64,000 nt of DNA from Piscinibacter caeni (GTDB lineage Bacteria; Pseudomonadota; Gammaproteobacteria; Burkholderiales; Burkholderiaceae_C): positions 1 through 64,000 of the forward strand of contig KZ836109.1 in assembly GCA_003265685.1 (NCBI GenBank), read 5' to 3'. Positions within the stretch are counted from its first letter, which is position 1. Each line of letters opens with the position of its first letter. The position numbers and the translations under genes are program-made. Positions 25,882 to 35,015 of this stretch are shown in pieces. A model generated the notes under the pieces. The model was given only the letters and a program-made list of their open reading frames with translations. It did not search any database and had not been told where the DNA came from.

Positions 25882-27072
25882 TCATCGCGCCAGGCGCAGC
25901 CCGCTGAACTGCCACTGCGCCTCGGGCGGGAAGAAGTTGCGGTAGCTCGCGCGGGCGTGGCCGTCCGGCGTGGCCCAGGAGCTGCCGCGCAGCACCTGCT
26001 GCTGGCTCATGAACTTGCCGTTGTACTCGCCCACCGCGCCGGGCAGCGGCCGGAAGCCGGGGTAGGGCAGGTAGGCCGAGGCGGTCCACTGCCACACGTC
26101 GCCGAACAGGCCGTCGAGCCGCTGCGCACCCTGGCGCGCGGCCAGCTCCCACTCCTGCTCGGTGGGCAGGCGCGCGCCGGCCCAGCGGGCATAGGCGTCG
26201 GCCTCGAAGTGGCACAGGTGGCACACGCTGGCGTTCGGGTCGAGCTCGACCAGGCCGTGTACGCCGTGCTGCCGCCAGCGGCCCTCGTGCTCGCGCCAGT
26301 AGAACGGCGCGCGGCGGGCGCCGGCGCGCACCCAGTCCCAGCCGAGCGAGAGCCACAGCTCGGGCCGCGTGTAGCCGCCGTCCTGCACGAACGCGAGGAA
26401 CTCGCCGTTGCTCACCGGCCGCGAGGCGATCTCGAACGGCGCCAGCCAGGCGCGGTGGCGCGGGGTCTCGTTGTCGAAGCAGAACGCGCCGTCGCGGGCC
26501 GGGTCGTGGCCGGTGTCCACCAGGCCGCCGTCGAAGCCGAACCAGGCCAGCGGGCGCGCCGCGGCCGCCACCTGCGGCCACTGCGCCGCCCAGGGCGCAT
26601 GGCCCGGGTTGAACGAGAGCGCGTGCAGCAGGTCGGTGACCATCAGCTCCTGGTGCTGCTGCTCGTGCTGCAGGCCCAGGCGCACCAGCGTGGCCACGGC
26701 CGGGTCGTCGCCGCGGCGCTGCAGCAGCGCGGCGACGCGCTCGTCGACCTGCGCCCGCCAGCGCTGCACCGTGGCCAGCGTCGGCGCCAGGATCAGGCCG
26801 CGCTGCGGGCGCGGATGCATCGCACCCACGCCCTGGTAGTAGCTGTTGAAGAGCACCCGGAAGCGCTCGTCGAAGGCGTGGAAGCCGCCCTCGTGGCGCT
26901 CCAGCACGAAGGTCTCGAAGAACCAGGTGACATGCGCCAGGTGCCACTTGATCGGGCTGGCGTCGGGCATCGACTGCACCTGGCAGTCCTCGGCCGAGAG
27001 CGGCGCGGCGAGCCACTGGCTGTGCGCGCGCACGCGGCGGTAGTCGTCGAGCAGGGTCGTGGTGGTGTTCAT
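25882..27072 (-). CDS. egtB: ergothioneine biosynthesis sulfoxide synthase EgtB
   Basis: Non-haem iron enzyme that joins hercynine to a thiol with oxygen; 396 residues. The N-terminal DinB-like helical domain carries iron ligands in KWHLAHVTWFFE and LQHEQQHQELMVTD. The C-terminal formylglycine-generating-enzyme (FGE) domain includes ASRPVSNGEFLAFVQDGGY, ARLPTEQEWELAAR, GDVWQWTASAYLPYPGF and RGSSWATPDGHARASYRNFFPP. No egtD methyltransferase gene is adjacent, although the two are often paired, so the pathway partner must be elsewhere. A GGAGCCGGCCG stretch precedes the ATG. Confidence 0.93.
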   Translation of the reverse strand: MNTTTTLLDDYRRVRAHSQWLAAPLSAEDCQVQSMPDASPIKWHLAHVTWFFETFVLERHEGGFHAFDERFRVLFNSYYQGVGAMHPRPQRGLILAPTLATVQRWRAQVDERVAALLQRRGDDPAVATLVRLGLQHEQQHQELMVTDLLHALSFNPGHAPWAAQWPQVAAAARPLAWFGFDGGLVDTGHDPARDGAFCFDNETPRHRAWLAPFEIASRPVSNGEFLAFVQDGGYTRPELWLSLGWDWVRAGARRAPFYWREHEGRWRQHGVHGLVELDPNASVCHLCHFEADAYARWAGARLPTEQEWELAARQGAQRLDGLFGDVWQWTASAYLPYPGFRPLPGAVGEYNGKFMSQQQVLRGSSWATPDGHARASYRNFFPPEAQWQFSGLRLAR

Positions 27073-27113
27073 CGGCCGGCTCCTCGGTGTCCGTCGTGCG
27101 CGGCCGCGGCAGC

Positions 27114-27848
27114 TTACGCCGGGCCGGCCGGCTGCAGCGCGGCGTCGAGCAGCTGGCGTTCGTCGAACACGAAGCAGCGGCCCTCGAAATGCCGGCCGCC
27201 GGTCTGCTCGAAGTACTTGAGGATCCCCCCGTCGAGCTGGAAGACCGACTCGACGCCGGCCTCCTGCAGGACGAGCGCCGCCTTCTCGCAGCGGATGCCG
27301 CCGGTGCAGTAGCTCACCACCGTCTTGCCGGCCAGCGCCGCGGCCTGCGCCTGCACGGCGGCGGGGAAGTCGCTGAAGCGTTGCAGGCGCCAGTCGAGCG
27401 CGCCCTTGAAGCGCCCGGCGTCGACCTCGAAGGCGTTGCGCGTGTCCAGCGTCACCACCTCGCGCCCGGCGTCGTCGCGGCCGGTGTCGAGCCAGCGCGC
27501 CAGGGTTGATGCGTCGAGCACCGGCGCGCGGCGCTGCTGCGGCCGGATCGTCGGGTGGTTCATGCGGATGATCTCGCGCTTGACCTTGACCTTCAGGCGG
27601 CGCAACGGGAGTGCGTCGGACCAGCTTTCCTTGGTCTCCAGGCCCGCGAACGGCGCCTGTGCGCGCAGCCAGGCGACGAAGCCGCGCAGCGTGTCGGGCG
27701 GGCCGGCCAGGAACAGGTTGATGCCTTCCTCGGCCAGCAGCAGCGTGCCCTTCAGGCCGGCCGCGTGCGCGAGGAAACGCTCGCGCCAGCCCGGCAGGTC
27801 GTCCAGCGCGACGAAGCGGTAGGCACTGACATTCAGGAAGCGGTCCAC
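27114..27848 (-). CDS. trhO: rhodanese-type tRNA uridine(34) hydroxylase
   Basis: Oxygen-dependent 5-hydroxylation of U34 in tRNAs (YceA/TrhO family); 244 residues. Acylphosphatase-like N-terminal domain (LLAEEGINLFLAGPPDTLRGFV) and rhodanese domain with active Cys in VVSYCTGGIRCEKAALVLQEAG, then QLDGGILKYFEQTGG and the family-specific CFVFDER. The GTG start at 27848 gives VDRFLNVSAYRFV, the normal family beginning. There is no ribosome-binding site; TAGAAT lies 7 bases upstream, mirrored by the dnaE promoter. Confidence 0.92.
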   Translation of the reverse strand: MDRFLNVSAYRFVALDDLPGWRERFLAHAAGLKGTLLLAEEGINLFLAGPPDTLRGFVAWLRAQAPFAGLETKESWSDALPLRRLKVKVKREIIRMNHPTIRPQQRRAPVLDASTLARWLDTGRDDAGREVVTLDTRNAFEVDAGRFKGALDWRLQRFSDFPAAVQAQAAALAGKTVVSYCTGGIRCEKAALVLQEAGVESVFQLDGGILKYFEQTGGRHFEGRCFVFDERQLLDAALQPAGPA

Positions 27849-27855
27849 GCGACGG

Positions 27856-27883
27856 ATTCTAGGCAGCCGCCCCTGCCTAGAAT
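27856..27883. promoter_or_regulatory. symmetric divergent promoter trhO/dnaE
   Basis: ATTCTAGGCAG-CCGCCC-CTGCCTAGAAT is a perfect 11-bp inverted repeat. It places a TAGAAT -10 hexamer on each strand (27861 to 27856 reading leftwards, 27878 to 27883 reading rightwards), each ending exactly 7 bases before its start codon (trhO GTG at 27848, dnaE ATG at 27891). Both mRNAs are predicted to be leaderless or nearly so. Confidence 0.65.
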
Positions 27884-27890
27884 GCGGCTC

Positions 27891-30800
27891 ATGGACTTCG
27901 TTCACCTGCGTGCGCACACCGAGTTCTCGGTCGTCGACGGGACCCTGCGCATCGACGATCTGGTGGCCAGCGCGGCCGCCGACCGGCAGGGCGCGCTGGC
28001 CGTCACCGACCTCTCCAACCTGTTCGGCGCAGTCAAGTTCTACAACGCGGCGCGCAAGAAGGGCATCAAGCCCATCCTCGGCGCGGACGTCTGGCTCGAA
28101 CCCGAAGTGGCCGGCCAGGGCGCGAGCCGCCTGCTGCTGCTGGTGCAGGACCAGGCCGGCTACCTGAACCTGTGCGAGATCCTCTCGCGCGCCTGGCTGG
28201 TCAACGTGCAGCGCGGCCAGGCCTGGGTGAAGTGGGAATGGCTGCGCGAGCACGGCGCCGGGCTGATCGTGCTGTCCGGTGCCACCGAGGGCGCCATCGG
28301 CCAGGCGCTGCTGGCCGGCGACAGCGAACGTGCCCGCGGCATCGCGCGGCGCCTGGCGGAGCTGTTCCCGCGCCGCTTCTACCTCGAGCTGCAGCGCGCC
28401 GGGCTGCCGGGCCACGAGGCCCAGGTGCGCGCCGCGGTGCCGCTGGCCGCCGAGCTCGGCCTGCCGGTGGTGGCCACGCACCCGGTGCAGTTCCTCACGC
28501 CGGAAGACTTCGAGGCGCACGAGGCCCGCGTCTGCATCGCCGAGGGCGAGGCGCTCGGCAACCCCAAGCGCATCAAGCGCTTCGGCCGCGAGCAGTACTT
28601 CAAGACGCAGGCGCAGATGGCCGCGCTGTTCGCCGACGTCCCCTCGGCACTCGCCAATGCGGTGGAGATCGGCAAGCGCTGCAACCTGAGCCTGGTGCTC
28701 GGCAAGCCGCAGCTGCCCGACTTCCCGACCCCGCTGGTGGACGGCGTGCCGATGCCGATGGCCGACTACTTCCGCCAGCTCTCGCACGAGGGCCTGGAGG
28801 AGCGGCTGCAGCAGCTCTACCCCGATGCAGCGCAGCGCGAGCAGCAGCGCCCGCGCTACGTGCAGCGGCTCGACTTCGAGATCGGCACGATCCTGAAGAT
28901 GGGCTTCCCGGGCTACTTCCTGATCGTCGCGGACTTCATCAACTGGGCCAAGAACCACGGCTGCCCGGTCGGCCCCGGCCGCGGCTCGGGCGCGGGCTCG
29001 CTGGTGGCCTACTCGCTGAAGATCACCGACCTCGACCCGCTGCGCTACAACCTGCTGTTCGAGCGCTTCCTGAATCCGGAGCGCGTGTCGATGCCCGACT
29101 TCGACGTCGACTTCTGCCAGGGCAACCGCGACCGGGTGATCGACTACGTCAAGCAGAAGTACGGCCGCGACGCGGTGAGCCAGATCGCCACCTTCGGCAC
29201 CATGGCCGCCAAGGCCGCGCTGCGCGACGTGGGCCGCGTGCTCGGCATGGGCTACGGCCATGTCGACAGCGTCGCCAAGCTGGTGCCCGCCCCGCCGGGC
29301 AAGACGGTCACGCTGCGCCGCCCGCCCGACCCGCCGGACAACTCGGTGATCTACGCGCGCAAGGAGGCGCCCGAGATCGAGGAGCGCGAGAAGAACGAGG
29401 AGGAGGTGGCCGAGCTGCTCGCGCTCGCGGAGCGCGTCGAGGGCATGGTGCGCAACATCGGCATGCATGCCGGCGGCGTGCTGATCGCGCCGGGCAGGAT
29501 CACCGACTTCTGCCCGCTCTACCAGCAGCCCGGCAGCGACAGCGCGGTCAGCCAGTACGACAAGGACGACGTCGAGGCGATCGGCCTGGTCAAGTTCGAC
29601 TTCCTCGGCCTGGCCACGCTCACCATCCTCGAGCTCGCGAAGGACTACATCCGCGCGCGCCGCAAGGGCCAGGAGAACTTCGCCTTCGAGACCCTGCCGC
29701 TGGACGACAAGGCCTCCTACCGGCTGATGGCCGAGGGCAAGACGGTGGCGGTGTTCCAGCTCGAATCCTCCGGCATGCAGCGCATGCTGAAGGACGCCAA
29801 GCCCAGCGTGTTCGAGGACGTGATCGCGCTCGTGGCGCTGTACCGCCCCGGCCCGATGGACCTGATCCCGACCTTCTGCGCCCGCAAGCACGGGCGCGAG
29901 GAGGTGGAGTACCCGCATCCGCTGATGAAGGAGGTGCTCGAGGAGACCTACGGGATCATGGTCTACCAGGAGCAGGTGATGCAGGTGGCCCAGATCGTCG
30001 GCGGCTACTCGCTCGGCGGTGCCGACCTGCTGCGCCGCGCGATGGGCAAGAAGAAGCCCGAGGAGATGGCCAAGCACCGCGTCACCTTCGCGGAGGGCGC
30101 GGCCAAGCAGGGCATTCCCGAGCCGAAGGCCAACGAGATCTTCGACCTGATGGAGAAGTTCGCGGGCTACGGCTTCAACAAGTCGCATGCCGCCGCGTAC
30201 GCGCTGCTCGCCTACCACACGGCCTACCTGAAGGCGCATTACCCGGCCGAGTTCACCGCCGCCAACATGAGCGTGGCGCTGGACGACACCGACAAGCTGA
30301 AGATCTTCCACGACGATGCGGTCGGCACGCTGGGCCTGCGCTTCGAGCCGCCCGACGTCAACACCGGCGCCTACCGCTTCGAGCCGGTGGCCGACGACGT
30401 GGTGCGCTACGGCCTGGGGGCCGTCAAGGGCACCGGGCAGAGTGCGATCGAGGCGATCATCGCGGCGCGCGAGGAAGGTGGCGCGTTCAAGAGCCTGTTC
30501 GACTTCTGCAACCGGGTCGACCGCTCGCGCGTCAACAAGCGCACCGTCGAGGCGCTGATCAAGGCCGGCGCGTTCGACCAGCTGCACCCCGAACGTGCCG
30601 CGATGGTGGCGAGCATCGGCCTGGCGTTCGACTACGCCGAGACGCAGGCCGCCAACGCCAACCAGGGCGGGCTGTTCGATTTCGCTGACTCGCAGGCAGC
30701 GAGCACGCAGGAGCCCGCGCTGGTGGCCGCCGAGCCCTGGAGCATCAAGGAGCGGCTCGGCTTCGAGAAGACCGCGCTCGGCTTCTACCTCTCCGGCCAC

Positions 30801-31394
30801 CTGTTCGACCAGAGTGCCGACGAGGTGCGCCGCATCGTGCGCCGCCGCAATGCCGACCTGATCGACTCGCGCGAGCCGCAGCTGCTGGCCGGCATCGTCG
30901 GCGACCTGCGGGTCGTCAACGGCCAGCGCGGGCGGGTGGCGATCTTCAAGCTCGACGACAAGACCGAGGCCATCGAGGCGGTCGCCAACGAGGACCTGCT
31001 GAACGCGAACAAGGAGCTGCTGAAGGACGACGAGCTCGTGATCGTGCAGGGCAAGCTGCAGCCCGACCGCTTCTCCGGCGGGCTGCGCCTGAACGTCAAC
31101 CAGGTGTGGGACCTGGCCGCCGCGCGCTGCCGCTTCGGCAAGTACCTGCGCGTGGAGGTCAACGGCAGCGTGCCGCCGGTGGCCGAGGTGCTGCGCGACT
31201 ACCCGTCGCGCCGCGTCGTCACCGAGCATGGCGACCTGCCGCAGGGCCTGACGGTGCGCCTGGCGCTGCACCGCGAGCGCGCCAGCGGCGAGATCGACCT
31301 CGGCGACGCGGCGCGTTTCTACCCGACCGACGATGCGCTCGAACGCTGGCGCTCGAGCGCGCACGAAGGTCGCGCCGAGGTCGTCTACGAGTGA
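27891..31394 (+). CDS. dnaE: DNA polymerase III subunit alpha
   Basis: Replicative polymerase of 1167 residues. N-terminal PHP domain (VHLRAHTEFSVVDG), then the polymerase core: PGRGSGAGSLVAYSL in the palm, catalytic Asp403 and Asp405 in MPDFDVDFCQ, and the YRPGPMDLIP and GYGFNKSHAAAYALL motifs. A helix-hairpin-helix region near 830-860 and a C-terminal OB fold (QLLAGIVGDLRVV, IVQGKLQPDRFSGGLRL) complete the DnaE1 layout. The ATG at 27891 lacks a ribosome-binding site and lies 7 bases after TAGAAT. The stop overlaps the patatin start. Confidence 0.97.
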   Translation: MDFVHLRAHTEFSVVDGTLRIDDLVASAAADRQGALAVTDLSNLFGAVKFYNAARKKGIKPILGADVWLEPEVAGQGASRLLLLVQDQAGYLNLCEILSRAWLVNVQRGQAWVKWEWLREHGAGLIVLSGATEGAIGQALLAGDSERARGIARRLAELFPRRFYLELQRAGLPGHEAQVRAAVPLAAELGLPVVATHPVQFLTPEDFEAHEARVCIAEGEALGNPKRIKRFGREQYFKTQAQMAALFADVPSALANAVEIGKRCNLSLVLGKPQLPDFPTPLVDGVPMPMADYFRQLSHEGLEERLQQLYPDAAQREQQRPRYVQRLDFEIGTILKMGFPGYFLIVADFINWAKNHGCPVGPGRGSGAGSLVAYSLKITDLDPLRYNLLFERFLNPERVSMPDFDVDFCQGNRDRVIDYVKQKYGRDAVSQIATFGTMAAKAALRDVGRVLGMGYGHVDSVAKLVPAPPGKTVTLRRPPDPPDNSVIYARKEAPEIEEREKNEEEVAELLALAERVEGMVRNIGMHAGGVLIAPGRITDFCPLYQQPGSDSAVSQYDKDDVEAIGLVKFDFLGLATLTILELAKDYIRARRKGQENFAFETLPLDDKASYRLMAEGKTVAVFQLESSGMQRMLKDAKPSVFEDVIALVALYRPGPMDLIPTFCARKHGREEVEYPHPLMKEVLEETYGIMVYQEQVMQVAQIVGGYSLGGADLLRRAMGKKKPEEMAKHRVTFAEGAAKQGIPEPKANEIFDLMEKFAGYGFNKSHAAAYALLAYHTAYLKAHYPAEFTAANMSVALDDTDKLKIFHDDAVGTLGLRFEPPDVNTGAYRFEPVADDVVRYGLGAVKGTGQSAIEAIIAAREEGGAFKSLFDFCNRVDRSRVNKRTVEALIKAGAFDQLHPERAAMVASIGLAFDYAETQAANANQGGLFDFADSQAASTQEPALVAAEPWSIKERLGFEKTALGFYLSGHLFDQSADEVRRIVRRRNADLIDSREPQLLAGIVGDLRVVNGQRGRVAIFKLDDKTEAIEAVANEDLLNANKELLKDDELVIVQGKLQPDRFSGGLRLNVNQVWDLAAARCRFGKYLRVEVNGSVPPVAEVLRDYPSRRVVTEHGDLPQGLTVRLALHRERASGEIDLGDAARFYPTDDALERWRSSAHEGRAEVVYE

Positions 31395-32578
31395 GCCCGA
31401 CCGAGGCGCCCGTCACGGGCCTCGTGCTCACGGGCGGCGGTGCGCGTGCCGCCTACCAGGTCGGGGTGCTGAAGGCGGTGGCGCAGATCCGGCGCGAATC
31501 GATCGCGCCGGCCGAGAACCCGTTCCCGGTGATCACCGGCACCTCGGCCGGCGCGATCAACGCCGCGGCGCTGGCCTGCCGCTGCAACGACTTCGAGGCC
31601 GGCGTGCGCGCGCTGGTCGAGGTGTGGGAGAACTTCCACGCCGAGCAGGTGTACCGGTCCGACTCGCTGGGCGTGATCCGCACCGGCGCGCGCTGGCTGA
31701 CGCTGTTCTCGATCGGCTGGCTGATCGCCCGCTGGCGCCGCGCGCGACCGAAATCGCTGCTCGACAACTCGCCGGCGGCCAACCTGCTGCGCCGCATGGT
31801 CAGCACCGAGCGGCTGCGCCAGATGATGCACGAGGGGCACCTGCGCGCGATCGCCGTGACGGCCTCGAGCTACGGCTCGGGTCTGCACGTGACCTTCTAC
31901 GACGCGCTGCAGGAGATCGTGCCGTGGACACGCTCGCAGCGCATCGCGGTGCGCTCGGAGATCGGCGTGCCGCACCTGATGGCCTCGTCGGCGATCCCGT
32001 TCGTCTTCCCGGCCGTGGCGCTGCCGATCGACGGGCGCAGCGAGTACTTCGGCGACGGCTCGATGCGCCAGGCCGCGCCGATCTCGCCGGCCGTGCACCT
32101 GGGCGCCACGCGCATCCTGATCATCGGTGCCGGCCGCATGCACGAGCCGCCGGGCGCGCGCGCACACAGCGAGGAGTACCCGAACCTGGCGCAGATCGCC
32201 GGCCATGCGATGTCCAACATCTTCCTCGACGCGCTGGCGGTGGACGTGGAGCGGCTGCAGCGCATCAACGCGACGCTGAAGCTGCTGCCGCCGCAGGCCC
32301 TGGCGCACACCACGCTGCGGCCGATCGAGACGCTGGTGATCGCGCCCAGCCAGCGGCTGGACGATCTCGCCGCCAAGCACCTGCGCAGCCTGCCGGCGCC
32401 GATCCGCGCGATGCTGCGCGGCGTGGGCGTGAGCGGCAGCGGCGAGGGCGCACGCGGTGCGGCGCTGGCCAGCTACCTGCTGTTCGAGTCGCCCTACACA
32501 CGCGAGCTGGTGGCCCTCGGCACGGCGGACACGCTGGCGCGCCGCGACGAGGTGAAGACCTTCTTTGGCTGGGGCTGA
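31391..32578 (+). CDS. patatin-like phospholipase family protein
   Basis: 395 residues. The patatin hydrolase motifs are the oxyanion-hole GGGARAAYQVGVL (about 15-27), nucleophile Ser52 in GTSAGAINAAAL, and catalytic Asp222 in FGDGSMRQ (DGS rather than the commoner DGG/DGA). Expected to hydrolyse acyl lipids at the membrane. The GTG start overlaps the dnaE stop (GTGA), so it is translationally coupled to dnaE; I see no functional reason for this coupling, though a patatin gene after dnaE is found in related genomes as far as I recall. Confidence 0.88.
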   Translation: MSPTEAPVTGLVLTGGGARAAYQVGVLKAVAQIRRESIAPAENPFPVITGTSAGAINAAALACRCNDFEAGVRALVEVWENFHAEQVYRSDSLGVIRTGARWLTLFSIGWLIARWRRARPKSLLDNSPAANLLRRMVSTERLRQMMHEGHLRAIAVTASSYGSGLHVTFYDALQEIVPWTRSQRIAVRSEIGVPHLMASSAIPFVFPAVALPIDGRSEYFGDGSMRQAAPISPAVHLGATRILIIGAGRMHEPPGARAHSEEYPNLAQIAGHAMSNIFLDALAVDVERLQRINATLKLLPPQALAHTTLRPIETLVIAPSQRLDDLAAKHLRSLPAPIRAMLRGVGVSGSGEGARGAALASYLLFESPYTRELVALGTADTLARRDEVKTFFGWG

Positions 32579-32585
32579 GGCGCTC

Positions 32586-32939
32586 TCACGAGGCCAGCTT
32601 GTCGCCCTTCTTCTCGCCCTTCTCGCCCTTCTCGGGCTTGGCCTTGGGCGCCTTGTAGACCGCCGGCGCCGAGGCGGTGTAGGCCTTGCCGTTGACCGTC
32701 AGGCCGTTCTCGGAGAACTTCTGCGCCTTGCTCTCGCCCACGCCCTTGACGCGGGTGCGCAGGTCGGCCCAGTCGGCGAACGGGCCGGTCTTGCGCGCAT
32801 CGAGCATGCGCTGAGCCATGCCCGGGCCGATGCCCTTGACGGCCTCGAGCTCGGCCTGGCCGGCCTTGTTGATGTCGGTGGCTGCCGCGGCGAGGGTGGT
32901 GACGAGGGCGAGGGCGGCGGCGGCGATGAACTTGAACAT
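32586..32939 (-). CDS. secreted helix-hairpin-helix protein (ComEA-like)
   Basis: 117 residues: Sec signal peptide (about 1-20, AAAALALVTTLAAAA), then a ComEA-type double helix-hairpin-helix DNA-binding region (DINKAGQAELEAVKGIGPGMAQRMLDAR, FADWADLRTRVKGVGESKAQK), then a Lys/Glu-rich tail (KPEKGEKGEKKGDK). ComEA proteins bind incoming DNA in the periplasm during transformation; here this is inferred from the fold only, and the charged tail is unusual. AAGGAGCTCGTC precedes the ATG. Confidence 0.85.
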   Translation of the reverse strand: MFKFIAAAALALVTTLAAAATDINKAGQAELEAVKGIGPGMAQRMLDARKTGPFADWADLRTRVKGVGESKAQKFSENGLTVNGKAYTASAPAVYKAPKAKPEKGEKGEKKGDKLAS

Positions 32940-33026
32940 GACGAGCTCCTTGGGTCGGTTGACGAGCCGCGGAAGTGCGGGCTCGGAGCTCATTGTTCGA
33001 AGCGCGCCGTGGTGCGTGAATCGCCA

Positions 33027-33044
33027 CCGCGGGGTCCCCCGCGG
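33027..33044. repeat. GC-rich palindrome downstream of hldD
   Basis: CCGCGGGG-TC-CCCCGCGG, followed by CCCCCCGACGGGGG at 33049-33062. It lies between the hldD stop and the HHH gene start. It may be a terminator-like structure for hldD or a diverged relative of the repeats at 20.7 and 22.0 kb, which also contain C-run/G-run cores. Confidence 0.5.
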
Positions 33045-33066
33045 CATTCCCCCCGACGGGGGCCCG

Positions 33067-34071
33067 CTACGCGGACGGCTGCGCCGCCAGCCAGTTCACG
33101 TAACGGGTGACGCCGCTGGCCACGTCGGCGAACGCATGGTCGCAGCCGGTGGCACGCAGGGCGGCCAGGTCGGCCTGCGTGAAGCACTGGTACTTGCCCA
33201 CCAGCGCCTCGGGGAAGGGGATGTACTCGACCAGCCCGCGCGCGACGAGCTCGGCCAGCGGCAGCGCGGCCTCCCCCTTCAGGGCGCGTGCCGCGTTGAC
33301 GGTCGCGTGGGCCACGTCGTTGAACGGCTGGGCCCGGCCGGTGCCGAGGTTGAAGATGCCGCTCTTGTCCGGGTGCTGCAGGAACCACAGCTTGACGGCC
33401 ACCACGTCCTCGACGAAGACGAAGTCGCGCGACTGCATGCCCGGGCCGTAGCCGCCGTACTCGCCGAACAGCTTGACCTTGCCGTGCTCGCGGAACTGGT
33501 GGAAGTGGTGGAAGGCCACCGAGGCCATGCGCGCCTTGTGCTGCTCGCGCGGGCCATAGACGTTGAAGTAGCGGAAGCCGGCCACCTGCGCCCTGGAGCC
33601 CGGCAGCATCCGGCGCACGACGTTGTCGAACAGCAGCTTGCTGTACCCGTAGACGTTCAGCGGTTGCTCGAACTGCGGTTCCTCGCGGAAGCTCGCGCTG
33701 CCGCCATAGGTGGCCGCCGACGAGGCGTACAGCAGCCGCGTGCCCTGCGCCTGGCAGGCGTCGAGCAGGTCCTTCGAACACCGGTAGTTGGTGTCCATCA
33801 TGTAGCGGCCGTTGTGCTCCATCGTGTCGGAGCAGGCGCCCTCGTGCAGCACGGCCTCGACGCGACCGAAGTCGCCGCGCGCGAAGCGGGCGTAGAAGTC
33901 GGTCTTGTCGTAGTAGTCGGCGATCCGCGCGCCGAGCAGGTTGCGGTACTTCGGGCCGTTGGTGAGGTTGTCGACGGCGATGATGTCGTCGATGCCCAGC
34001 GCGTTCAGCCCCTGGACCATGTTGCTGCCGATCATGCCGGCCGCGCCGGTGACCACCACTCTCGTGCTCAT
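33067..34071 (-). CDS. hldD: ADP-glyceromanno-heptose 6-epimerase
   Basis: Converts ADP-D,D-heptose to ADP-L,D-heptose for the LPS inner core; 334 residues, extended SDR fold. The cofactor motif is [12 protein letters not shown], with SSAATYGG and NVYGYSK (Tyr-x3-Lys) at the active site; [21 protein letters not shown] and [20 protein letters not shown] are HldD-specific. The start overlaps the end of the heptose kinase gene by 4 bases (ATGA), placing both in the lapA-lapB-rfaE-hldD transcript. Confidence 0.95.
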   Translation of the reverse strand: MSTRVVVTGAAGMIGSNMVQGLNALGIDDIIAVDNLTNGPKYRNLLGARIADYYDKTDFYARFARGDFGRVEAVLHEGACSDTMEHNGRYMMDTNYRCSKDLLDACQAQGTRLLYASSAATYGGSASFREEPQFEQPLNVYGYSKLLFDNVVRRMLPGSRAQVAGFRYFNVYGPREQHKARMASVAFHHFHQFREHGKVKLFGEYGGYGPGMQSRDFVFVEDVVAVKLWFLQHPDKSGIFNLGTGRAQPFNDVAHATVNAARALKGEAALPLAELVARGLVEYIPFPEALVGKYQCFTQADLAALRATGCDHAFADVASGVTRYVNWLAAQPSA

Positions 34072-35015
34072 GCAAACAACTCCTCGTACGCCACGCTCGC
34101 GGTGCCGAACTTGCCGACCACGATGCCGCCGGCCCGGTTGGCGTGCACCATCGCCTCGCGCAGGCCGAGGCCGCTGGCGAGCATCACGGCCATGGTCGCG
34201 ATCACGGTGTCGCCAGCGCCGGTGACGTCGAACACCTCGCGCGCCTGGGCCGGGATCTGCACGTGGCCCTGGGCGTCGAAGAGCGACATGCCGTCCTCGC
34301 TGCGCGTCAGCAGCAGGCCTCCGAGGCCGAGCCGCTCGCGCAGCGCGAAGGCCCGCTCGTGCAATTGCGCCTCGCTGCTCCACGCGCCGATCACCTGCGC
34401 CAGCTCGGCGCGATTCGGAGTGATCACGGTGGCGCCGCGGTAGCGCTCGTAGTCGCTGCCCTTCGGGTCGACCAGCACGGGCCGCCCGGCCGCGCGCGCC
34501 AGCTCGATCATGCGCGGGATGTGGGTCAGGCCGCCCTTGCCGTAGTCGGAGAACAGCACCACGTCGGAGACCGCCAGCGTCTGCTCGTACTGCGCGAGCA
34601 GGTCCTCCAGCACCTCGTGGTCGGGCTCCTCCTCGAAGTCGACGCGCAGCAGTTGCTGAGAGCGCCCGATCACGCGCAGCTTGACGATGGTGGTCATGCG
34701 CGGGTCGCGCTTGAAAAGCGACTCGACGCCGCTCTTCGCCAGCAAGGCCTCGAGCCGGTGGCCATGTTCGTCGTCGCCGATGGCGGTCAGCAACCGCGCG
34801 GTGGCGCCGAGCGCGCGCGCGTTCCAGGCCACGTTGGCGGCACCGCCCAGGCGCTCCTGCTCCTTGGCGCGGTTGACGCGCACCACCGGCACCGGCGCCT
34901 CCGGCGAGATGCGGTCGACGGCGCCGAACCAGTAGCGGTCCAGCATCGCGTCGCCGACCACCAGCACGCGGGCGCGGCCGACCTGCTCGCGCGTGGGTTG
35001 GGTCGCTGTCGTCAC
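34068..35015 (-). CDS. rfaE1: D-glycero-beta-D-manno-heptose-7-phosphate kinase
   Basis: Phosphorylates heptose-7-phosphate at C1 in ADP-heptose synthesis; 315 residues, PfkB-type sugar kinase without the adenylyltransferase domain that is fused in E. coli HldE. Motifs: [42 protein letters not shown] and [15 protein letters not shown] with the catalytic Asp. A separate RfaE2 must exist elsewhere. The GTG start overlaps the LapB stop (GTGA). Confidence 0.94.
   Translation of the reverse strand: MTTATQPTREQVGRARVLVVGDAMLDRYWFGAVDRISPEAPVPVVRVNRAKEQERLGGAANVAWNARALGATARLLTAIGDDEHGHRLEALLAKSGVESLFKRDPRMTTIVKLRVIGRSQQLLRVDFEEEPDHEVLEDLLAQYEQTLAVSDVVLFSDYGKGGLTHIPRMIELARAAGRPVLVDPKGSDYERYRGATVITPNRAELAQVIGAWSSEAQLHERAFALRERLGLGGLLLTRSEDGMSLFDAQGHVQIPAQAREVFDVTGAGDTVIATMAVMLASGLGLREAMVHANRAGGIVVGKFGTASVAYEELFA

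Noticed and set aside
27114-31364. Very long open frame antisense to dnaE continuing into trhO
   Set aside because: Only the last 245 codons (trhO) have protein-family character. The part opposite dnaE is low-complexity His/Leu/Arg/Val-rich, typical of antisense frames in GC-rich DNA, and dnaE itself is unambiguous.
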